Shown: piece after piece, positions 1-12,294 of the stretch
Numbering within the stretch: position 1 is the first letter of the stretch
Layout of the letters: the number at the start of each line of letters is the position of its first letter
Assembly (NCBI GenBank): GCA_016699515.1
Contig: CP064978.1
Span: 1-64,000 of the forward strand
Reading direction: 5' to 3'
DNA: 64,000 nucleotides
Source: Candidatus Peregrinibacteria bacterium
GTDB lineage: Bacteria; Patescibacteriota; Gracilibacteria; UM-FILTER-43-11
Notes under the pieces: generated by a model
What the model saw: the letters and a program-made list of their open reading frames with translations, nothing else
Database searches by the model: none
What the model was told of the DNA's origin: nothing
Program-made: the position numbers and the translations under genes

Positions 1-1548
1 CACCATGCGACTATTTTGATAAATTGGCATTTGTCCCCATTGGATATCTTCCAATTCAAATAACGACTAATTAAATAATGGCTATATTCATGACGAGCCA
101 ATTCCTCCAGCGTGTAATAACTTTGCTGTGGAGTGCACGATAGGGGCAAAAGTGCCAGTTTGTTCAATGTAAATTCCGCCATTGTCGGTGTAAGGTGACC
201 TACAAAAACCACTTGGAACGATGATATTTTCTAATGGTGCCATGAATCATAGCGTCAACATTCCGTTCGCATCATCCGGTTGGCAACAGTGTGTAAAGTT
301 TATACGTGGCTCAAATTGGGAATGCACCTGTCGGCAGCGTAGTACAAAGCTTCAATTTCACTATTGGAAATAATCTGTTTCAAAACGCATGGTCCCCTCA
401 TTTACCGAAACTTATTTGGGAACACTTTGTTGTTCAATACCTTCGATTAAATCCGCTTTGTACACGGTGATTCTGGTCCACGGGCACAGTCCGGGGATAT
501 TCAATACTTGCATAACCCACAAATGAGGTTCATTTAGGTGCGCATGGGGCCTTAACCACTTGTTCCAAGCTGGCGGGGATCACAGTGGACTCGCCAGTGG
601 AAGTGACGGAAAAAGTAGGTCGCCTAGTGCCCAAATTGCCATATTCACTTGATATTCTTGGTCCGGTAATAAAGCTTTATTAAGATACTGAAGCGCCCGG
701 GGCGTATCGATCAATGCTTTGACTCACTGCCGCATCGGCCCCGGGGCGTTATTATTACCCACTTCTGGCGACTAACCGCGTTCTGGGCTTCTGCCAGGCA
801 TTAAGTCAAGGCGAAACACCGGCGTTGCTGGATGACTAGTGGTTGTGTTATAGGTATCAAGCATTTCAACAAATACTCCAAAATATCGGCCAGCCAGCCG
901 TCATGGGCATCTACCAAAGTAATGGCTTGATAAAGAATCAACTGAGCCTCATCACTTGGGTGATTGCATGATGCATTGGTAAAATTCCATCCTTTGTTAC
1001 GGAAAGCTCAATTTAAGTTAAAGCGGTCGAATGATAGGCGGCACCATTTCCAAGGTAATTCTGAGGATGGGCATTTTACCTGAACAAAAAGAGCAATTCG
1101 CTCAGATTTCTTGTGGCATTTTCGGTGGGCCTCGTTGTAACCAGCCAACAGAGCATTGATTTGAGTCACGGCGGCTTGCGCATGTGCATTGGTGGAGTTT
1201 TTTCGCCTTATTAGCATCATAGGTCCAAAAACTGTAGACAATCATACGCATTGGCCTGCAAGATAGGTCACCAGCTGGACAGGAGTTGCATCGGCGATAT
1301 TTTGCCGGGGGACGCGTGGCACGGTTCCACCGCCGTAGGCTCAATGAAGCGCACCATCGTTATTCAGCCGAAAGGCAACGGGGCCTTCGGGCATCAATGG
1401 GCCATTCAATACCCCCCGATCCAACCAGATCCATATCCACAGGTACTTCCGAGGGCGCGTCCGCAGGAATAAAAGCGTGGGATAAATTACCTACTGCCAA
1501 AATGATAATCCCGATTTTTATACAGTAGATTTTTAAAATCCCATTCAC
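1..1548 (-). CDS. M9 family (collagenase-type) zinc metallopeptidase, 3' end outside window, frameshifted
   Basis: Secreted zinc endopeptidase related to clostridial ColA/ColG/ColH. No single frame is long, but joined minus-strand frames give a coherent protein. It opens with a GTG start and a signal peptide at 1548 (hydrophobic IKIGIIILAVGNLSHA). The diagnostic part is at 75-185: the peptide GGIYIEQTGTF, then after a one-base shift YYTLEELARHEYSHYL. The HEYSH zinc motif is encoded at 78-92. Collagenases carry the same order, DNGGIYIE..GTF then LEELFRHEYTHYL. Upstream peptides such as VMQVLNIPGLCPW and ITVYKADLIEGIE fit an N-terminal activator domain, though less specifically. The GTG overlaps the TGA of the gene before it (GTGA), suggesting translational coupling. 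The downstream glutamate ligand and the C-terminus lie beyond base 1. I count at least five frame changes, which I take as sequencing errors. Confidence 0.66.
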
Positions 1549-3502
1549 TCTGCATTAACCCTTAAACAGTAACCGTGGCTAGCAAACCAAGCGGCAAGCA
1601 TTTGGCCACCGTGGTCGATTTCAGATAATGTTGTGAGTAACATAAAATAGGGGTTAATAGTATTTTGACTGCGCAGTCAAACCTAAATCGTTCTCTCATA
1701 ATATTACCGTACAAAATTTTACCATTCCCCTATCGCAACCAAATCCAATGCCGGAAGCAAATTGACCTTTAGCAGCATCCATTGGTGAAGCTGCCGGATC
1801 CATTGGTGTTTAATGTAGGCGGCGTTTCTCGCGTTCGCCAACGCGGGCAGCTATATTTATCGGACGGTTGACTCGCTCCAGACGATGCCGCGATCCCTAA
1901 GAGCGGTGGCCTCGAGGCAAAAGTCGCTGGGGTTAGAAAAGAGTTCCCGCCCTGCCCCCGTTGTGGCCAGTCAACTCCGTTGTGCCAACCGGGGTTTCAC
2001 GCCAAGCGTGCTTCGATCGTTCTCCACTGGCCAAGCGTGCACGGAAAGCACGGCATTGTTTTGCGCCCCACCGATGTTGAAATCGAGACGATACACCGCC
2101 ATAGCATTGGAAATGGCTTGTTCTTGAGTAAATGCTAACAACCAACTTGCTTTGCAGTTGAGCGTTCCCCATTGCTATCCATTCACTGCCCACTCCATTT
2201 TGGCGATGGTGGCATCGCACGAGGTAGCGCCGGCATCCCGAGGCAATTGCACGTTCTTTACCTTCGACTGCTGTTGGCACAGAACCTTACTTGGTCGATT
2301 TGAGTGATGCCTCAGTCAGAGTTACGGTCGTAATACCAGCGTTGCAATGCTACCGTTCCGCCGTGGACGAAGGGCTTAGAATTTCTGAACGATGTTTGGT
2401 CTCCTAAACAAACCCGTTCTATTCGGCTCAAGCGCAAAAAATCGGCATTACCGAAAATCGGGTGATCAGCCTGTTTATATTCGGGTTAACCAGCGCGACG
2501 CCCGAAAGCCCGTTGGTGGTGGTGCTCAAATGTTCACCGACGGCCCTGAAGGTATTTTGGCTGTTGCCAATTTGTTTGGAGTCCGAGGTGAAACCGCACT
2601 CCCGAAAATTTCTGGATCGTCTGACGTGCCGTTTTCCTACGGCGATCCACACTTTAAAATCTACAGCAACCCCTAACCGGTCAATCAAAACATTAAGACC
2701 ACTGAATCGGGCCTGGCCATTTGCGAATTCGGCCGATTGCAAGCGTGTGGGTTCCCTTGCCGATCGGTGTATTCCAAATACAATTCGTCCGATTCGCTGC
2801 ACTTCCTTCGGTTTGATCGAATTCGAAGCCATCATTTTGCGTGTCGCTTACAATGCTCAATCGATCAATCAGCCAAGGTTCAGCGTTTGCGCGCGGGTCA
2901 GAAACCGCGTTGCTGTAGCGTGCTGTTGGCCGGAGAATAATTGGCTGGTACGGACGAGGAATAATCTGGGTTGTCAGCGTGTTTGTTCGTGCTAGGTTGG
3001 TGCTCATGGGGTGGAGGGTGGTAGGAGGGTTGGAGTGGTTGGTTGTGAAACCGTAGCCCAGCTGTGGTGGCCGCCTTTGATTGTAAATTTTAATCATGGA
3101 CTGTTGCGTGCGACCCTTGGAATCCACTCACCACGATCAAAAGTGCGCAAATTCAGCTGCCCGGGATTAGCTTGAGGCCGGTCCCCAAGCGCTAAAGTGG
3201 TCAAACAAGCTTTCGGGAATTTCCCAATCAATTTGGCAGGTTTAATTGGCTGTTGCTGCTATTGCATTCTTCCGCGCGCACCGGGCGTTGGTTCAAATCA
3301 ACTGGCAAACGTCAATCGGGCTTAAGGCAAGTGATGGTGCCTCCTTGGTCGCTTTGCCACCTTAGCGTTGAAGTGTCCGCGCTAGGCGATATTCTTACTC
3401 GGCTGCGAGGCGTTAGGATTGAAACCATCAGGCCGTTAAAAGTGCCGCAGTTCACAAACACAAGACAGAGTAAGAGTGTCCATTTAAAAATCGCATAAGC
3501 AT
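1545..3502 (-). CDS. Probable secreted lipoprotein or surface protein, heavily frameshifted
   Basis: Unknown function. Joined minus-strand frames suggest one reading direction from about 3502 to a TGA at 1547-1545. The start region gives MRF then, after one shift, a hydrophobic stretch LLLCLVFVNCG that looks like a lipoprotein signal with its acylated cysteine. Later peptides such as FANGQARFSGLNVLIDRLG and NGLSGVALVNPNINRLI resemble beta-sandwich surface proteins, and the last codons read HGGQMLAAWFASHGY. No catalytic motif is visible. The TGA overlaps the GTG of the collagenase-type gene, so the two probably form one exported-protein operon. Several open stretches on the opposite strand (2462-2995, for example) are composition shadows. 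The exact start and the number of shifts cannot be fixed by eye. Confidence 0.42.
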
Positions 3503-3711
3503 CACTTTCAAGCAGGTGTTTCAGAATTTACCACGGCTAAGATAATAATGCGTTGCTCACAATCGATGATTTTTATACTTTATTGGTGGATTTTCTTTCG
3601 CTTCGTCAGCATTGAGTTTTGGTGTGGCAGGTGCGGTCAGAAACATTGAATTGTTTTTGGTTTTAAAAGGCCGGGTAATGGTTGGGGCTTTGTTTAGGGC
3701 CCTTCCTAAAA

Positions 3712-3900
3712 CTATGCACTACTTTTCACAAGTTATCAACTGTTTTTCCACAGAGTTTTTTTGTTTTTAATTAACTACTTTTAGCAGTGGCGCTACGTCT
3801 CTTTGTTTGTATAATTTTTTAAAAAATGTGGGCAGGTGTCGAACCCCTACTATGATGACGATTATAATATTATTAATTAAATACTCTCATCATTTGTATT
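3712..3900. other. oriC: Candidate replication origin between divergent genes, upstream of dnaN
   Basis: The spacer between the divergent lipoprotein start (~3502) and dnaN (~3933) contains clustered DnaA-box-like nonamers: TTTTCACAA at 3723-3731, TTATCAACT at 3733-3741 and TTTTCCACA at 3744-3752 (family consensus TTATCCACA). AT-rich runs follow, including TTTTTAATTAACTAC and TTATAATATTATTAATTAA at about 3860. Bacterial origins often lie next to dnaN. The boxes carry one to three mismatches, possibly worsened by read errors, and dnaA itself is not in the window, so this is a positional inference. Confidence 0.4.
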
Positions 3901-3932
3901 TTCACTTGTGTTTAAAACCCAAAAACAATAAA

Positions 3933-5051
3933 ATGGGGCACATTAAGTTCGTGTGATTTTAACGGTCGACAATGCGTTGTTGTGTTCCTAAGGTTAGCCA
4001 ATGCACTATCATTCATTGGGCGTGGGTAGTAATAAGACATTGCAGTGCTTAATAATGTCTTATTTAAAGGCCGAGGAAAATCGGCTTGCATTTGGCAACC
4101 GCCAACTTGAAATTCCATTGAGGAGACATTGGAGGCTCAGGTGAATGAGCCGGTGAAATCACGTTGCCTGCCAAATTATTAGGAGTGGCTGGGGGCATTT
4201 AAGATGGGGATGTAGAGATGGTTATGACAGGGAATCAGCAAAGTTTCCTTAAAGGCGGCGGATAGTAAACGGTGCTCAAAGGCATTTCTGCGGATGAGTT
4301 TCCCTTATTCCCCGTTGAACCTGAACATGTTTTTCAGGTGGAGCGTGTTTGTTTGTTCAAGGCGCTTCAACAGTTTCTTTTGCCGCGTCTTTAAATACCA
4401 CTCGCCCTATTTTTGTGTGGGGTGTATTTTCGGTGGAAGCAGGGGTTGCTCACCTTGGTACGTCAACCGATGATTATCGACTGGCCCAAAACCACGCAGC
4501 TACAAGGAGGTGATGGAACTTTTCAATTGTCGTTCCTATTCTCACCCTGTTGGAATTGTAAATTTATTTAAACAGTTTTTTTCGGAGGACTTTATTGCCA
4601 GTGACGGTTTCAAAAAAAAAATCCAGGCCTTTTTTCGGTGGGGCGCTGCGCCTTCTCGTTTGAATGGAGGGCAATACCCCAACTATCGCGCAGTGATCCC
4701 AAAAGAAAACTCCACTCGTTTCACCCTTTCGAATGCGGATTTTAGTCTGGCGTTGATCTGACTTAATTTGTTTGCCAAAGAAAAAAAACTGGAAATTTTA
4801 TTTCATAACACGTCGGATCGTACAGGTTACTACCCCAAACCCAAATTGGGGCCGAAGAGGTTACTTTATCCATTCTGTTCAGGGGCCGGGCGCAGATCTA
4901 GCGGTCAATTCATTGGTGTTGTTTTAGACGCACTTTCCAATAGTGGCTCCGATCCAAGTTGAATTTAAAGTGGGGTTATCGACCACTCCCGCTGATGTCT
5001 ATTCCCGGGCAAGAGGATTATTTGCACATTGTGATGCCGCTAAAAGCGTAG
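3933..5051 (+). CDS. dnaN: DNA polymerase III beta subunit (sliding clamp), frameshifted
   Basis: Ring-shaped clamp that tethers the replicative polymerase to DNA. No single frame covers it, but family landmarks appear in order: KAEENRLAF near 4060; TVLKGISADEFPLFPVEP at 4270-4325 (family FKGISAEEFPLLP); a VVPILTLLEL-type linker near 4530; QYPNYRAVIPKENSTRFTL at 4670-4735 (family GQFPDYRRVIP); and the terminal EDYLHIVMPLKA with TAG at 5049-5051, matching the usual EDYxYIVMPL end. The span of about 373 codons is normal for DnaN. The exact start is uncertain; ATG at 3933 or a damaged codon near 3942 would fit. mfd begins seven bases after the stop. At least six shifts are needed, implausible for a living essential gene, so I read them as assembly errors. 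Confidence 0.78.
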
Positions 5052-5058
5052 GTTATTT

Positions 5059-8000
5059 ATGAATTTATTTTCTTATTTTTCTCACAAAAACCACCATTCC
5101 TTTTTTAAGGCTAACCACCGACCCTTGGTTTTTTCGGGGGTGGGTAATAGTAGTGCTAAAAGCTTTTTGGTGAGTGATTACGTTCACTTTAAGTCCATTC
5201 GGAATGTTTTTTGGTTGGCCAGCACCGATAAAGAACTGTATGAAATTAAAAACAACATTAGTTTTTGGATGGATCATCCGGTTTTGGTTTTAGATCATTT
5301 AGCTGAACAAGACCAACAAAGTGATTATCGGATTACCGAAACCGTGATTGGTTTTAACGACAAAACCACCCGTATTTACTTGCTGAAATCCAAAGATGTT
5401 GCATTAAAAATTCCCTCCTAGTGATTTGATTGAAGGGGGGGTGGTTATTCGACAGGATCAGAAATGCGAGTGGTGGAGTTTTTCAACCAGCTGATCCAAA
5501 TGGGATATCAGCCCAGTGCTGATGTGATTTTAAACAAAGGAAATACCGGCGTTCGGGTGGGGTGGTGAACGTTTTTGCGCCCAACTTGGATACCGTGGTA
5601 AAAATTGAGGTGGATTATGAAAAGGTGGTTGGCATTTGGGCGTATGATCAAGAAAATAAGCAGCTGGGCGCCTCAATAAAACAGGTCGACTTTTTACCGG
5701 TGGCACTTCCACCCGGTCACCAACCCATTTTGGACCATTTAAGCGACCAAGATTTAATTGTGGTGGATGATTTGGATGAGCTGGATGATGTGCTTTGGAA
5801 GACCTTAAAAACTGCCCCGCCTCATTCACTTCTCACTCATTCCCGGCAATGATGAGGTGTTTTTCCATTTGCGCTATTTGTCGGTTTTAAAATATTACAC
5901 GGTTTTTGATTTATTGAATGATTTGCGGGATAAATTAAGACGACAGTGGCAAATTAATATTTTAACCAAGCGCAGCAAAGAGCTTTCAGCGATTTTGACC
6001 GAGGAGAATATTCAGTTCGACACTCAGTCGGGTGCGGGCAAAGGGATTGTTTTGGTTGACGCGACCCATTTGGAGCACGTTCCACTTTCTTTTCAAAATC
6101 CCGAATTAGGCGTTCAGCTTTTAACAGATAAGGAAATTTTTAATCTTAAGCGCCCTCTAAAGCCAAGTAAGCCAAAAGGTGGATTTGGATTTTTGACCGG
6201 GTTGCAGGTGGGAGATTTAGTGGTTCATCTGGACCATGGGATTGGACGTTTTGGGGTGGTTCCGCGTGAGATCGACGGAATTCATCGCGAATATCTTGAG
6301 ATCGCTTATGCCGAAAATGACCCGCTTGTTCATTCCGATCGATCAGGCGGATAAAGTGAGTAAATACGTGGGCGGAGAGGACAATGAGCCTCAGTTAACA
6401 CGCCTGGGCTCTGTGGAATGGAAAAACGCCACCCAGAAAGTCAAAAAGGAAACCGAGAAAATCGCCAAGGAATTGTTGGAACTTTATGCCAAGCGTGCTC
6501 AGGTGAAGGGGTTCGATTATGGGGCGGATACCGAAGAGCAAAAGGCCTTCGAAGCGGCCTTTCCGTACGAGGAAACTCCCGGGCAAATGAAGGCGATTAA
6601 TGATGTGAAGAACGACATGGAAAGCAAAAAACCCATGGATCGTTTGGTGTGTGGTGATGTGGGCTTTGGAAAAACCGAGGTGGCGATGCGTGCCGCTTTC
6701 AAGGCGGTCCAGGCCGGCAAGCAGGTGGCGCTTATTTCGCCTATCACCATTTTGGCTGATCAGCATTTTAGAACGTTCCAAAAGCGCGCGGCGGGTTTTA
6801 ATGTGCGCATAGAAATGTTGAGTCGATTTCGGTCTCCCAAGGAGCAGCGGGTGATTCTAGAACAAATGCGTAAAGGCAATATTGATATTGTTGTGGGTAC
6901 GCACCGTCTGCTGCAACCTGATATTAAATTTTTTAATTTAGGTTTGGTTATTATTGATGAAGAGCAGCGATTTGGTGTGAAGCAAAAGGAGGTTTTTAAA
7001 ACGATGCGAACGCAGGTGGATATTTTGACCCTTACCGCCACCCCCATTCCTCGTACGCTTAATTTGGCGCTTAATAAATTGCGAGACATTTCAACCATCA
7101 CCACTCCACCTCCTGGACGGCTGCCGGTTATTACCGAAGTGCGCCGCTATAGCGATGGTTTGGTGATTGATGCGATTGAGCGAGAAATTGAGCGAGGCGG
7201 GCAGGTTTATTTTTTGCACAATCGAGTACAAACCATCGAAAGTATTGCCAACAAGCTTCGTTTATTGCTCCCTAAGGTGCGCTTTATTGTTGCTCATGGG
7301 CAATTACAGCCCCATGATTTGGAAAGTCGCATTGTTGAGTTTAAAGAGGGGCGCGCCGATGTGTTGGTTTCTTCTACCATTGTTGAAAACGGAATTGATT
7401 TGCCGAACGCCAACACTTTGATCGTGGACGACGCCGAAAATTTTGGGTTGGCGCAATTGTATCAATTGCGAGGCCGTATTGGACGTGGAAAAACCCAGGC
7501 CTTCGCCTACTTTTTGTATCAATCCCGACAACTTCGATTGGACGCCAAAAAACGCTTGCGCGCCATTGTGGATGCCAGTGAGCTGGGTTCGGGGTTTCAA
7601 ATTGCCATGCGCGACCTGGAAATTCGTGGGGCAGGAGATGTGTTGGGAGTCACTCAGCATGGCACCATCCGGGTGGTGGGTGTGAATCATTTTTTGCGCA
7701 TGCTCAATAAAACCATCGACGAAATGCAGTCCGGCAAACATGATGCCGATGCTCCCGACAAACCCGAGGTTTCTATTGAATTGCCTTTGGAGGCCTACAT
7801 TCCTGATCAGTACATTCCTGACACAAAAGAGAAGATCAATGTGTATCAAAAGATGTCGTCCGTTGACTCCGCTGAGTTTTTGAATGAATTTAAAGAGGAA
7901 TTGGTGGCTCAGTATGGTAAATTTGTTTTGCCTGTCAGCAATTTATTTTCAGTGCTGGAAATCAAACTGCTTGCTAAACAGGCTGGAGTGACCAGTATTA

Positions 8001-8215
8001 AATCGGTGACCCTTGGTAACGCCGGAAAACAAATTGTGGTACAATTGAGCGACCAAATTAAGGCGGAGCCGATTGTGAAGCTGCTCGGGTATAATGCTAA
8101 GTGGATCATCAGCGGCGATCGGCTGAAGATCGATCTAAAAGATTTGGGATTTAACTGGATTCTGGGGCTAAAGGAAAACATTCAACAACTTTTAAACGCC
8201 CAGACCCAATCATAA
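5059..8215 (+). CDS. mfd: Transcription-repair coupling factor Mfd, frameshifted in its N-terminal half
   Basis: ATP-driven translocase that removes RNA polymerase stalled at DNA lesions and recruits UvrA. The N-terminal UvrB-like domain spans 5059 to about 5850 in three frames (NVFAPNLDTVVKIEVDYE in the middle). The RNA polymerase-interaction domain begins at GDLVVHLDHGIGRFG near 6210. From 6320 one clean frame runs to the end: Walker A CGDVGFGKTEVA near 6655, the DEEQ box IIDEEQRFG near 6955, motif III TLTATPIPRTLN near 7030, helicase motif VI QLRGRIGRGKTQ near 7470 and a C-terminal TRCF domain. The combined length of about 1052 codons fits the family. Shifts lie near 5420, 5560, 5850 and 6320. 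It sits between dnaN and the PBP gene, separated by 7 and 3 bases. Confidence 0.93.
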
Positions 8216-8218
8216 TTT

Positions 8219-11200
8219 ATGAAAAAGAAGCCTTTGGTTTCCCATTGGAAACAACTTCACAAAAAACACATTGCCTTTTTGATGTCGTTGAAAGAAAAAC
8301 ACTGGTTGTGGCGTGTTCTGGCTATTGGGGTGACCTTTGGTGTATTTGTCGGAGTCCTCTTTTTTGGCTATGTGCTGATCACGCTGCCCGATATCACGGA
8401 TCTTAATTCACTAGAAGCCGTGCAGTCGAGCGAGATTTACGATCGCAATGGAAAGCTTTTGTATACCATTCAGGGCGACGAAAACCGCATCAATGTTTCT
8501 TTGGATCAAATTGCTCAACAGGCCGTCGACGCGGTGCTGGCTATTGAAGATGATCAATTTTATCATCATTTTGGAATCGATATTCCTGCCATCATGAAGG
8601 CGCTTTGCCATGAGATGCTGCTTTGCCCCACGGCACGAGGAGGCTCTACACTCACTCAACAATTCATCAAAAATACTTTTTTAACCAATGATCGCCGCTA
8701 TACTCGCAAGGCGCGCGAAATTGTGGCGGCGATTTTGCTGGAACGACGCTATTCCAAAGATGAAATTCTACAGTTCTACCTTAACCGCATTCCTTACGGA
8801 TCGAGCATTTACGGGATTGAACGCGCTGCCAATCGATTTTTGATAAAAGCGCTGCGGATCTTAATCTGGCCGAAGCGGCAGTGATTGCCGGAATTCCCCA
8901 GGCACCCACGTATTACAGCCCTTATGGAGACCATGTTTATTCGTTACTGACCTTGGCCGATGAGGAGGTGTTTCGCCGGGCCGTTCAAACCGAAGCGGAT
9001 GTGCGCGATTTGGGTGACGATTTGATTCAAATTGGGTTGCTCGGTAAGGCTTATACATTTCAAAACGAAGCGGGGGATACCCGGTCTATTTACATTAAAG
9101 GGCGTACCGACTTGGTGCTGGATCGCATGAAAACCTTGGGCTATATATCGGAATTGCAATACACCGAGGCAGTCGACACCCTTTCTACACTTACGTTTAA
9201 GCCAAATATTGATCAAATCGAAGCCCCTCATTTTGTGTTTTATGTACGCGAACTTTTAGAGGAGCAATACGGAAAAACCAAAATTGAACAAGGGGGTCTG
9301 CGGATCACCACGTCACTCGATTTGGATTTACAAAAAAAGACGGAAGCGATTGTTTCTGAGTATCGTGAGTTGAATGAAACTCGCTATGGGGCAACGAATG
9401 CCAGCGTGGTGGCCGTTGATCCGAACAATGGCCAAATTTTGGCCATGGTGGGTTCGGCGGATTACTGGGATACGTCAATCGATGGGAATGTTAATGTAGC
9501 CCTTCGGCCCCGTTTACCCGGCTCGTCGTTTAAGCCCATCGCCTATGCGGCAGCTTTTTTGCAAGGCTATTCCCCAAGTACGGTCGTTTATGACGTTAAA
9601 ACTAAATTTGGCGAGTGGTACGAACCGAATAATTTTGATGGCACGTTTCGAGGCCCTGTTTCCTTTCGACAGGCTTTGGCCTCTTCGTTAAACATTCCTG
9701 CCATTAAAGCGGCTCATTTGGCCGGCATTCCCAACGTGCTGAATTTGGCGCGCCGCATGGGCATTCAGCTGAATCAGCCGGATGATTGGTACGGCCTTTC
9801 GTTGGCTTTGGGTGCAGGAGAAGCGCGCCTGCTGGATATGGCGATGGCCTATTCTATTTTTTCTGCGGGGGGATACAAGGTCGATCCGGTGGCGATTTTA
9901 AAGGTCGAGGAGCGCAGTGGTTCTTTGCTTCAAGAATACACCGGTCCCAAAAACCGTGAACTCATTTTGGACCCCCAAGTCGCCTATTTAATCAATGATA
10001 TTTTGAGCGATGTTAATGCACGACCCGAAGGCTTTTGGCGCTCGCGACTTACCGTTCCTGGGCAAATTAATGCCGCCAAAACCGGGACGTCCAACAGTGA
10101 AAAAAAGACCGAAAATGATAAAATTTTCCCTAAAGACACTTGGGTATTGGGTTATACCCGCGCCGTTACCGTGGGTGTGTGGGCCGGAAATAGCGATGGC
10201 ACCCCAATGAACAATCGTGCGAGTGGTTTGGACACCGCTGGGCGCATTTGGGCGGATGTGATGGCCGAGGCCACCCGCAACCACGAGCGCACCCCTTTTG
10301 AGCGGCCTGAAGGCATCCGTTGGGTGCGTGTTTCCAAAAAAACCGGGAAACTCCCCTCGGCCAATACTCCCGAAGATCAAATTGAAACCGGCGTGTTTGC
10401 CAGTTTTTCGGTTTTGAACGACTATGATGATTCTTATAATGTAGTGAAAATCGATAAGGTTTCAGGGAAACTGGCAACGGAGTTCACGCCTCCGGCGGCG
10501 ATTGAAGAAAAGGCCTTTTTTGAACACAAAGCCATCATTCCTCATCCGCAATGGCAGCAGGCCATCGATAAATGGGCCGCCGAAAATGGCCAAGATGAAA
10601 AACCGCCCACCGAATATGACGATGTGCACACGGCTGAAAACGCCTCTGAAAAGCCTACTATTATTCTTCAGTCTCCCACGGCACTTTCGACGGTTAGCCC
10701 GCCTTTTATCGAGGTCATTCCTCAATTTAATCCCGGTTCCCTGGTGGAATACGTTGAATATTATTGGGACGATCAACTTTTACAAACCGTTCGTAGCGCG
10801 CCGTATTATGGTCGTTTGCAGGTCCCGCGCACTTTGCCCGAAGGCGAAACGCATACGATCCGGGCGATCGTATACGATCGCTCCTTGCGTTCCAATCAAG
10901 CGTCGGTAGAAGTGCGCATCGGTAAAGATCAAACCCCGCCCTCTTTGTCGTTCGTGTATCCCGAATCCAATGCGCCTTTACTAGCCGGCAGTTCGATTCC
11001 GGTTCAACTGAATGCTTTTGATGGACAGGGGGCTGTCACGAAAGTGGAACTGTACCTGGAAGGCGAATTGGTTGCCACGTTGCGTACCCCGCCCTACACG
11101 GCTCAAATTACGTTGCCCGAACGCCCGGGCACATACACCCTTTTAGCCGTCGCTACCGATTACCAGCAAAACGAAACCCGAGAAAAAAAGACGCTGTCCG

Positions 11201-11529
11201 TTCAAGCGTCACTTGCGGGAGTCACCCCTTCGTCTTTTGGAATTCTTCAGCCGCGCCCCAATGCGTATTTTGATTCCGAGGAGGCGGTGTTTGTAGAAGT
11301 CGCGTTTGATGACGATAGCCTTCGTTCACTTAAACAAGTGCTGTTGTTGGGAAAGAAGCAAGACGCCGGTTTATTTACCATCGCCGAAGCAGACCCAAGT
11401 GGCCTGGGTGAGCGCACCACCTTTTCTTGGAATCAGCCCGAGCCGGGCATTTATGATCTGAGTGTTAAGTTGCTTTTTGCCGATGGCACCTTTCGATACA
11501 GCGATAAAGTGCGGGTGGTGATCCGCTAA
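8219..11529 (+). CDS. mrcA: Class A penicillin-binding protein (PBP1A type) with C-terminal Ig-like domains, one frameshift
   Basis: Bifunctional peptidoglycan glycosyltransferase/transpeptidase anchored in the inner membrane. One transmembrane helix lies at residues ~25-50. The GT51 domain shows AIEDDQFYHHFGID, GGSTLTQQFIKNTF and the RKAREI motif. The transpeptidase has PGSSFKPIAYA (SxxK), ASSLNIPA (SxN) and AAKTGTSN (KTG). After it, roughly 250 residues form two or more Ig-like segments (TPPSLSFVYPESNAPLLAG, FDGQGAVTKVELYLEG). A shift at about 8840 in a T run (R-F-L against the expected R-F-F-D-K-S) is best explained by one missing T. Combined length is about 1104 residues, longer than most PBP1A owing to the Ig-like tail. 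Its TAA overlaps the stop of the convergent prepilin peptidase gene. Confidence 0.95.
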
Positions 11530-12288
11530 AAGCCGATATTAAAATACCAGTGGATTAGTTCGGGGCCCCAAAACAGGGTTACGTAGGTGCCGGCGAACAA
11601 AAATGGACCGAATGGAACGGCACTTTTTCGGCTGATTTTTTTGCGGCCAACCCAATCACACTAATCACGGCGCCCATTAAGTAACTCAAAACAACCTGAC
11701 TAAAATTTGCGGATACCCGAGCACGAAGCCCATGATACCCCCAATGCGCACATCACCGCCTCCGATCCATCGGCCGCGCGAACCTAAAAACATTCCCCCA
11801 AAAAAGAGCACAGGGATTGCAAATCCAATCCATAAATGACTTAAGTTCATGGCCCCGCTCAGGTGGCCTACGACCCCTGTTACCACGATCGTTGGGAGCG
11901 ATAATTCGTCGGGAATCTCTTTAAACCACAGATCGTAAAACGAGATCGTAACGAAAATGAAAGTTAAAAATAAGTAATAGAGAAGCCACGGCAGTGAGGC
12001 GATTTCGGTTAGGTAGGTGGTCAGGCCAAAAAAAGCGGCCATGCTTACTTCGAGCAGCGGGTAGCGATAGGAAATTGGCTCTTTGCAAAAGGCACATTTT
12101 GCTTTTTGAATGCAGTAGCTGATCAGCGGAATCAATTGCAGCGGCCCCAGGGCGGTTTGACATTTTGGACATTTAGAACGACCGGTCAGCAAGCCTTTCT
12201 CTCTGGAATGCAGCCGATGAATCAATGCACTGGCAAAGCTCCCAAATGCGAGGCCCACAATGATGGCGATTAGTATTTCTATTTTCAT
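11526..12288 (-). CDS. pilD: Prepilin peptidase / N-methyltransferase PilD, one frameshift near the C-terminus
   Basis: Integral membrane aspartic protease that cleaves and methylates type IV prepilins. The N-terminus has a membrane segment followed by the methyltransferase zinc site CPKCQTALG...CAFC (two CxxC pairs). The A24 catalytic aspartates are visible in FYDLWFKEIPD and GGGDVRIGG. The frame breaks near 11690 after GYPQILV; the other frame supplies the final helices and FGPFLFAGTYVTLFWGPEL, ending at a stop at 11526-11528. The joined length of about 254 residues is normal. The stop codon overlaps that of the convergent PBP gene. It lies six bases after rnj on the same strand and is probably cotranscribed. 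No pilin gene is in the window. Confidence 0.9.
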
Positions 12289-12294
12289 TATTAA

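Noticed and set aside
2462..2995. 177-codon open frame on the plus strand
   Set aside because: Its peptide is Cys/Arg-rich and domain-free, while the opposite strand shows protein-like peptides continuous with a lipoprotein reading direction.
1..5051. Interpretation as a non-coding or decayed region
   Set aside because: Family-specific peptides of dnaN and an M9 peptidase appear in correct order across frames, which decay of an essential clamp gene would not allow.
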